This document shows, piece after piece, positions 56,184 to 64,000 of a stretch of 64,000 nucleotides of DNA. The translations under genes were made by a program, and so were the position numbers. This DNA comes from Primula veris (lineage: Eukaryota; Streptophyta; Magnoliopsida; Ericales; Primulaceae): contig OY821743.1 of NCBI GenBank assembly GCA_963682055.1, positions 16,341,566 to 16,405,565 of the forward strand, read 5' to 3'. Under the pieces are notes generated by a model, which saw nothing but the letters and a program-made list of their open reading frames with translations, was not told the DNA's origin and made no database searches. How positions within the stretch are numbered: position 1 is the first letter of the stretch; each line of letters opens with the position of its first letter.

Positions 56184-58219
56184 TAAGTAATTAGATATCA
56201 TTTTTTTTTAAACCCTTATTAACGTTTACCGATAGATTTCAATCTAGTGTTTTCAAAACCCCAATTAATTTATACGATTTTATGTTTATTTTGTATATGG
56301 GTCTCTGATTATTCCGAGGCTTATTTAGATTGAATTGATTTTTTCCATCTTATGTTATGTTTTTATGTGAAATAAGTCGGATCTGTTTTACTCAAAACCC
56401 TAATAACTCGGTACCGATTGATTTTGGGTACGTAACTACATCTTTAATTATCATCTATGTTTATTTGTATAATTTTATGGGTCTTATTATTCTAGAGATT
56501 ATATAGACTGAATCGATTTCAGTAGTTGGTTAGTTTTTTTTTTTTGAAATAATTTAGATCTGCTTTACTCAAAACCCAAATTACAGATTTTGGAAACCGC
56601 AGTTAATTTTATTTTAAATCTAGTTTATTACAGATAGATTTTGGGATAATTTTGTTGCAACGCGAATTAATCTTTATCTGGTTTCTGTTTCTTGTTGAAC
56701 TAATTTGATTTAGTTTGAAAACCGTAATTTATTAAAAACTTTGTTCATTATAATTGATTGTGGGTTATTTAATTGCAACTACATTGTTCATTATAAGTAA
56801 AAGCTTTTTTAGTTTATCTTGTCAGCCTGTTCGTAATTTTGCTGCGAGCTATATTAATTATGTTTCTTACACTCACCTTTCTTTACATGACTGATTATCT
56901 TAGTAGCGAAGCATATAGGTAGGTTTTTATTATTTTCTCGTGGGTGCTCACCTGGGCTGGGTAGTTCATGTCTCTGTGCTTCTGTTAATTCTTTATTTTC
57001 ATTGACTTTTTTGTTCCCATTTATGATAATAACTTCCTCATTTTTTATGCAACGTACCTGTACCGGGAGTGGACGGAAATCAAGCGATACGTATGAGATT
57101 TTTAATGTATGTTGCTATTTGTTTGTATCTTTATAAGTAATGTATATCATGATTGACGTAAGTTGGTATAATTATTTGTTTTTTTTTGTGCATGTAGCAG
57201 GCAAAGCCTATGCAACACAGTATGCATGAACCAAAAAGCATTCGGCTTTTAGTCTTCATTTGGTGGCATGTTGCTATGCCCAGGTAGTGGTTTTCTTGTC
57301 TTTCTCTTGTTTGGAAAAGATTGAATTAGTTGGCTTTAATACTTGCAACCTCCTACGGTAAAGTAAATACTAAAACAAGTATGGTTATTGCTCAAAATTG
57401 CAGCCCTTTTTTTAAAATCTTATTTTACATCTTGAATTGACCTTTTTGACCAGATTCAACTAAGTTCCATAGAAAATATAAAACCTATTTGTACGTATCG
57501 AACACCACCTACGGAATCATTAATTTTGGTCGAAAAATTGAAAAATTCTTTCGGGAAAGGACAGGCAACTGAAAGTTTTTTTTCATTGTTCTAGATCTTA
57601 CTCTTTTTTCTTTCTACAGCTTGTGTTTTCTATACAGTTCTCGTAACATCGCCTTTTAGAGTAAACTATCATCGTTTAACAAGCTTTCTACCCTCAAATT
57701 CAAAGCTAGTGTGCTAGTCGGATATGCACTTCATTTGCGATGGTATGCTAGTGTACTGGTGTGGTCACGATGTGATACTTGGACCAATATGATGGGTAAG
57801 ATGACGTCTGGACTCTGGATTGTCAAGACGTTCTATAGGTATCTTATAGCAAAGTAATAACCTTTTTTTTAATTCAGCCTGTCATATGAAGATGTTTTGT
57901 TTGGGCGCTGAAAACAGAAATATCATGGGCACCTTAAATGTTGTATATGGTTTTAATACTAGCAATCAACTGTCACCATGAATTTGTATTAAAAAAAAAC
58001 CTGTCACTAAGAATGGTTGTGAATATTAGCGCAAACTAATCTCATATTTTCCAGTTCTCAAAATTGAAGGAAAATAAATTGGATGAGTAGATCTATATGG
58101 AAATTGATGTATGAACTAGTTTTTCTTCATATTCACCTTTATTTTTAATGTCAAGTTTTAATAGATGTCGGAAGGAAAAACATTGTAGGAGGAGGGACCA
58201 ATTAAGTCGGTGCTAAAAT
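56184..58219 (+). other. Duplicated non-coding segment with exon-like islands
   Basis: It contains intron-like DNA matching 58818-59320 (same order of TCTAGTGTTTT.AAAACCC, then TTCATTGTTCATTATA.GTAAAAGC, then CTTGTCAG.CTGTTC). Two islands are less AT-rich. One lies near 57040-57100 (CGTACCTGTACCGGGAGTGG), related to 60265-60300 and 63705-63735. The other, 57209-57291, is bounded by an acceptor (TAGCAG) and a donor (CAGGTAGT) and has one open frame. No product recognised. Confidence 0.4.
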
Positions 58220-58495
58220 TTGCTTGGAAACTTCGCAGCTTAAACCCTCCGCATCATATTTATGCCACCGCCGGTCTGCAGCTGGTCCTCTTTCCCTCTG
58301 TATATATCATACATACTTACATACACTGCCATCGCTAGGAAGGCCTACTTGGCCGTTAACTCATAAACCATCCTTCCCTCTCTCTCTGTCATCTATAGGA
58401 ACCCTAATCGGAGGATTATCCCCTCACTTCCATACGCCATAATTATTAATTCGTCAGAAGATTAATTTCTCAATCTCTCTCTTCTTCCTTTCAGG
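58220..58495 (+). promoter_or_regulatory. Candidate core promoter and 5' leader exon
   Basis: A sharp rise in GC, a TATA-like TGTATATATC near 58300, a CT-rich leader and a donor (TTCAG|GTTAGT, exon edge 58494/58495) followed by long T-rich intron-like DNA. This is the usual look of a plant housekeeping gene with a leader intron. The gene itself is not identified and may lie beyond 64000. Confidence 0.4.
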
Positions 58496-60675
58496 TTAGT
58501 AAACCTCATTTTACACTTCCCTGCCTTTCCGACTTATTCTATTTTATTTTTTTAAAATTGTAGATTGTTTCACTTGTTTCTTAAATGCAATATCTGCAAA
58601 TTGCGTTGTTTTATTGGATGCGAGTTTGTATTTGTGGATTGATTGGGTCGAGGCAACTATAGCTTATTTTTACAAACTGAATAATAAGAAAGAAAAGGAA
58701 GTTTCGGTTTGGAGAGAAAGAGTTTATTATTGGATAGCAGCAATCTCATTTTCTCCCACATGCCTTTCACATTTTTTTGATGAAGTTTTTGTATGCTCCC
58801 ACTGTTTTTCCTAGATTTATCTAGTGTTTTGAAAACCCTAATTAATGTATACGATTTTCTGTATTCAATTGCAACTTGAATTGATTTCAATCTAGTTACT
58901 GTTTCCATAAAAAAACTTAGATCTAGATTTTGGAAAATCTCAATTAGTTTTTGAACTTGAATGAATCTTGATCTGGTTTCTGTTTCCTGTTGAATTATAA
59001 TGTCTTAAATTTTTTACTGATTGATTCATGGGTATTTAATTGCAACTAGAATTTGTTTCGATCCAGTTACTGTTTGTTGTTGAATTAATTTAATATGGTT
59101 TTGGGGGGATCCTAAGTAATCTTTACCGATTAATCTGGGTTAATTAGTTGCAACTTGGATCGATATCTTGTTACTGTTTGCTTTAAAGTTAATTAGAATA
59201 TGTTTTGATCTGGTACTTTTTGTAGTTTATACTGATTGATTTTCGGTTATTTAATTGCAACTTCATTGTTCATTATACGTAAAAGCCTTTTTATCTAAAT
59301 CTTGTCAGTCTGTTCCTTTTCCTTTCTTAATACTGGGTTGATTGACTTTTTAGAATGAATATGGTTTCCTTATATTAATATAAAAATATACTTTGTTATT
59401 GTTTTCCTGTATTTTTTATTATTCAAGTTTGTATACTCCAGTATTTTGTTATAATTTTTATTTTGTCATTTATTTGCTATATTCCTTTTTTTGGATTAGC
59501 CTTGAAGCATGAGGATTACTTGCTGAGAGGGTAGGACTGAGTATTCGGATCATCCTCAAACCCGTATTTCGCTAGCGTTATACTCTGGCTTCTCTTTATG
59601 AATACTTATACTAATTTACTTTATTATATATTTAGATTAATCTACTTTGCTATTATATCTAATTTGTTTTTAATTTGGCTTGCTTCTTCATATACCTCTG
59701 TTTTTATGGTAGCCATCCTGAGTATTAGTTACTATTCTTATTTATGGTCCATGGATGAGATTAGTTAGTTTAAAAGGTAAAATAACTAATGAGGTCACTG
59801 CTTATCTTTCAGTTAGATGGAAACAGTCGAAATCAACGAAAAAGGGTAAAAAAGTCAAAATTTTAGGAGTTGGTGTACAATTTTGAATAAAGATAAAAGG
59901 TTGATGTATCAAAAAGTAGTTTGCCCTGATTGCTCTTTATTAGCATATATTAGATACTTTGATTATGTGACAATTATTCTTGTATGACTGTAATTAAAGT
60001 ATGCCTTAGTTTTTTTTTATCATATTATTGCTGTGATTATGTGAAGTGTAAACTATATATTTCTTCCACTCCTCCTAGAGGATTGATCTTTTTGTGGGAT
60101 GGGCGATCCATCTTGTAGTATGTCTAGGGACAGACATGGTCAATATGATTTTTATACATTAAATTGATATTCTGGGCATGTAGTTCATGTGTCCTTTGTG
60201 CTTCTGTCTTGTGTTTTCATTTATGTTTTGTTCTCAAGATAACTTATGTCTCATTATATGTGCATCGTACCTGTACTTGTCCCGGGTGTGGATGGAGGAG
60301 AGCAAGTAATATATGCTGGGCTAGAAGTGTTCAAGATATGGATGACTCATGACATAGCAACGAGTCTTAGGCTATTTGATTACATGATTTTGGCATTATG
60401 CAGGTAAACTTGAATTGAGTAACATGTTTATTTTTTGGATATACAACATTAGTGTCTGTTGGCGATTTAGTGTGTGGAGATGTGTATATATTTGTTGTTA
60501 TATCGAAATGGTCCATGGTACTGACTTTATTTTCACGGTATTGTTTTGCTTTGAATTTAAATGAATTCTTATTATTGTACTTGTTTATAATTTGGAATAT
60601 GTGAGAAGGTTCGTGTAGAAAGAAAACATAAGTTGCGTTGATTGGAAGACACTTATGTACAGGGGTTTCGAGCTC

Positions 60676-60770
60676 TTAATTTCCGCTCTTAATTATTTTC
60701 TTTTCGGTTAACGCTCTTAATTATTTGCTTTGCAGTTACCGCTCTTAATTATTTGCTTTTCAGTTACAGA
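60676..60770 (+). repeat. Short tandem repeat, three copies of CGCTCTTAATTATTT
   Basis: Three units of about 30 bp, CGCTCTTAATTATTTNCTTT(T/G)C(G/A)GTTA. Confidence 0.85.
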
Positions 60771-62649
60771 TGTGGTCATACAATTGGCGGTCCAAATTTT
60801 GGTCAAACAAACAGGAATTAGGTTGTCTTCTATTCCATCGCCAAGAAGTTAAATTCATCGTTTATAATTTTAATCCATTTTTTCTGTCAACCACCATCTC
60901 TTTCTGTCCCTATCTCATTTAATGCTTGGCATTCACATAATTCAAACTCAGAGTACAAGGTATTGGGAATCAAATGTTTACATATGGAGGATATTAATCT
61001 GTACATGTGTATATTATATTATAAATCAAATTTTCAGCTTTATATTATGTTTGGACTTGCTTTTTCATATGCCTACATAGGACAGGCGTTGAGTTTGAAG
61101 ATTTTGGATGAAGAGATATGGCTGAATATGCAGATCCTCCCAACCCCGTATTGCAGAAGCCATGTGTACCTGATTGCCCTTTATTAATATATTCTAAGGT
61201 ACTTAGAGTATTGGATAGCTATTTATGTATGGTTGTGTATAATCTCTCCTTAGCTTTTATCATAATTTTGCTAGATGAACTATGTTTCTTACACTCTCCT
61301 TACATGATTGATATCTTAGTAGCAAAACATATAGGAAAGTATCTGTATTTAATTGTTTATGTGTGTTTAAGTTTGAGAATAATGCATTGTAGCTTTCTTG
61401 TTAGGAGATTTTTATGCCTTGAAATTCATGTCAGTTGTATAATTGCTTTGTTTATGTCTGTTGTTGTCTTGTTTGCATGTTAGGATTAAAGGACTTAAAT
61501 TTTTGGTTGACTTGTTCATGCTCTATTTTTTTATTATCTGTCTTTACTGCTAGGGGATAGAGCTAGGCGATTCTGACCCTATATATTAATATGATTGTTA
61601 CATTTTCAGTGAGAGCTTCTCTTTGTTTATGTGTTTTTATTGGAATTGAGTGAGTACATGATTTATTGGGTTATTCTAAATATGGTTGGCTATGATTACT
61701 TATAATCTGTTATATATATATAAATTCAATAATTTATAAATGTGTATAAAGACGCTTTAACTGAGTTTTAACCGAGTTTGATTGGTCTAGGCTACTCCCA
61801 CGTTTTCATTGTTTTTAGTTCTTCACATGCTTCTTAGATGTGGCTTTTGTCCTTTTAGTTCTTTAATCTTTTCATTATGTTGACTCTGTTGTATGCATTT
61901 GTGAGATATGATCCGACTCCACATTTTTTTGATAAAAGTTTTTGTATGCTCCCCAGTGCTTTTCCTAGATTTATATACAGTTCTTGTCATTTGCTAGCAA
62001 GTATAACTTCAATTAATTAGATTTCAAATATTTACTACATATCATTGAATTATTACAATTATGTGGAGTATGGGCATTATAGAAATATCTTGTCCGACTT
62101 TTGATCCTGAATTTGCTGTTGCTTTATCTTATTTTTATAGTGGATCCTAAACTAAACAAATGTTAGTAGTAAAAGCAGATCTTGATTTTTAATTTCTAAT
62201 TATTAGTTCAAAACCAAAAAACTGTTCTATCCACTGCCCAAAAATTATTGGTGTTTTTTGCTTTCATCCGTATGATTGAACCTGGCGTAGTAGGACTTGG
62301 ATTTGGTTATTGTAGTTTTTGCTGTCGTTATTATGTCTATTTTCATTTTCTTAATCAGTTATGTTGTTTCGTATTTCCTTTGCCCCCTTTCTTTTATTTT
62401 CCAGATGTACACCAAATGAAATGTTCTTCGTACTTGTCATTCAATGTGCCGAGGCTGGATGAGTGTACCTTTAGTATGAAGAAGTTCCACAGGTTTTTTT
62501 TTGATTATTAGATCTGCATTTTTTATGCGTATTCTTTTTATGTTTAAATCCTTTTTTTACTGGATGCTCGACCTCAAAGAAACACATTCCTTAAAATCAA
62601 TTTATTGTTGGTGGGGGAAACCACTGATCTTAAATTAGCATTGCTCAAA

Positions 62650-62800
62650 GAATGAGAGACTAGTTCATAGTTGGCGATTAGTCGGTGACCTCCGACCCAG
62701 CTATTTTCCGATTAGTCACAACTAATCGCCAATTAAAAGTTGACCGAAACTGTCACTTTTATTATTTATTTTTGAGAGTTTATAGTTGGCGATTAGTCGG
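62650..62800. repeat. Inverted repeat built on TTGGCGATTAGT
   Basis: TTGGCGATTAGTCGG (about 62669) faces ACTAATCGCCAA (about 62720), and a third copy in the first orientation lies near 62785. Could be a MITE remnant or hairpin; no target duplication found. Confidence 0.6.
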
Positions 62801-64000
62801 TTGACAAGGCCATCTTATATCTCCTGGAACCTTGTAAATTGTAATGTGCAAGACTTGTGTACATGGTTGCCTTATTTTTGTATACTCTGATTTGTATTTA
62901 TGTTTTATGTAGACGATATAGGTGAAAGAACCTATAAATCTGTTAAATCTGTAAAAGAGAGATAGTTTGAGTTTAAATTATAGGGACCAGATATATTATT
63001 TTATACCCTTCTCCTCCCTGTTAAATCTGTAAAACCTTAACTCGCCGTTTTTTTAACCGCCTCCACTCACCAGAAACCGCCTATGCCGTCATCAAACCGT
63101 TATCCTTCTTATCTATCCGTTTCATTGTTTTCTCATTTCTTAATTGTAATTTAGGTATTGTCTATATATATATTAGAAAGTACTTGTTTTTCTTATTTAT
63201 GGCCCATGGATGAGATTAGTTTAAAGAGTAAAATGACGATTTTTTCCTTCAACTCAGATAAATAAAATGTTCAGTGAGTTCACTGCTCATCATTTATTTA
63301 GATGGAAACATTCGAAATCGATGAAAAAAGGTATTAACAAAATAAAAAAAAATTGAGTTAAAAGGTTGATTTCCAAAGACATATTAGATACAACTACTTT
63401 TGTATGACTATATTTAAATTATGCCTTAGTTTTTATCATATTATTGTTGTGATAGAAATGTGAACTATATATTTCTTATACTCTCTCTTAGAGGACTAAT
63501 TTTTGTAACAAAGCTGATATGAGTGTTATGATTTTCTTTGACATGTTAGTGTGGGATGGGTGATTCACAACTTGTTAAGGGTCATGGTTAATATAATTTT
63601 TATATAATAAATAGATATTATGAGTAGGTAGTACATGTTGTCTTTATGCTTATTTTTTGTGTTTTCATTCATGTTTCGTTTCTCAAGATAACCTTTGCCT
63701 CATATCTATGTGTATTGTACTTGTACCTGGTGTGGATGGATGGAGCAAGTAAAATATGATGGGATAGAAGTGTTGAAGATATGGGTGACACAACGATGGG
63801 TCTTGGCTTAGGCTATTTGATTACATGGTCTTGACATTATGGAGGTAAATTTGAATCGAGTAACATGTTTATTTCTTCGGATATACAACATTAGCATCTG
63901 TTGGCGTGTGTATTTGTTCGTTATATTGATTTTTTTTATCGCGACTTTTTCAATTCATCATTTATTTAGATGGAAACATTCGAAATCGATGAAAAAAGGT

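Larger units (their letters stand above)
58496..64000 (+). other. Intron-like DNA with a tandem duplication of about 3.45 kb
   Basis: Blocks around 59735-60480 recur in the same order at about 63190-63910: CATGGATGAGATTAGTT, then GATGGAAACA.TCGAAATC, then TATATTTCTT, then GTGTGGATGGA, then GGCTATTTGATTACATG, then GGATATACAACATTAG. Frames such as 61118-61196 (MAEYADPPNPVLQKP) end at a possible donor but match no family I can defend. No gene is supported. Confidence 0.45.

Noticed and set aside
59510..59590. A possible C/D-type small RNA near ATGAGGA ... CTGAG
   Set aside because: The boxes are off consensus and no terminal stem was found.
61118..61196. Possible coding exon starting MAEYADPPNPVLQKP
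   Set aside because: The NPVLQKP string recalls the start of some plant LEA-2/NHL proteins, but nothing after the possible donor supports that, and a related copy near 59530 is not open.

Overview
This is nuclear DNA of a flowering plant, most likely a eudicot. The evidence is AT-rich intergenic DNA, GT-AG introns, a MAP65 gene end, an IAR1-type zinc transporter gene and plant-specific Tat-lineage Ty3/gypsy retrotransposons. The species cannot be named from the sequence.

Layout. (1) 1-1971, + strand: last six coding exons of a MAP65 microtubule-associated protein, followed by a probable 3'UTR intron and AT-rich intergenic DNA to 4763. (2) 4764-36580: two giant Tat-type elements joined head to head. 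Copy A (4764-21412) carries gag-pol on the - strand. Copy B (about 21435-36580) carries gag-pol on the + strand and has lost its 5' LTR and most of gag. The junction is a short filler patched together from nearby LTR sequence, and it supplies a new in-frame ATG to copy B's uninterrupted 1402-codon gag-pol frame. (3) 37372-45686, + strand: an 11-exon IAR1/ZIP transporter gene. Its phases close exactly to 464 residues, a 30-residue hydrophobic uORF lies upstream, and intron 1 is rearranged and holds a hAT-like insertion. (4) 46002-46780: a Mutator-like non-autonomous element with 95-bp perfect inverted repeats and a 9-bp target duplication. (5) 47687-49065: a hAT-like element interrupted by a solo LTR of the same Tat family (48439-49007, 5-bp target duplication). 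(6) 51052-56183: a tandem array of about 0.76-0.83 kb monomers. (7) 56184-64000: a non-coding segmental duplication complex that looks like promoters, leader exons and introns of a gene not identified here.

The most unusual content is the antisense cassette between pol and the 3' LTR in both Tat copies. Each copy has seven coding units (named aG1 to aG7 here) opposite to gag-pol. aG1-aG5 are compact single-exon genes for 97-159 residue coiled-coil-like proteins, most with their own TATA box and several with a visible AATAAA signal. aG6 is a spliced gene with a three-codon first exon and a region resembling the 'putative gypsy type transposon' domain (PF04195). aG7 is a coiled-coil/acidic-tail frame behind a conserved splice acceptor. 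Antisense ORFs are known in the Tat lineage; an array this large, with related members, is the feature I would follow first.

Between pol and the cassette, each copy has an 86-bp tandem array homogenised separately. Copy A's cassette is broken in aG1, aG4, aG5 and aG6, and copy B's only in aG6; aG2 and aG3 are open in both. No tRNA, rRNA or CRISPR was seen.
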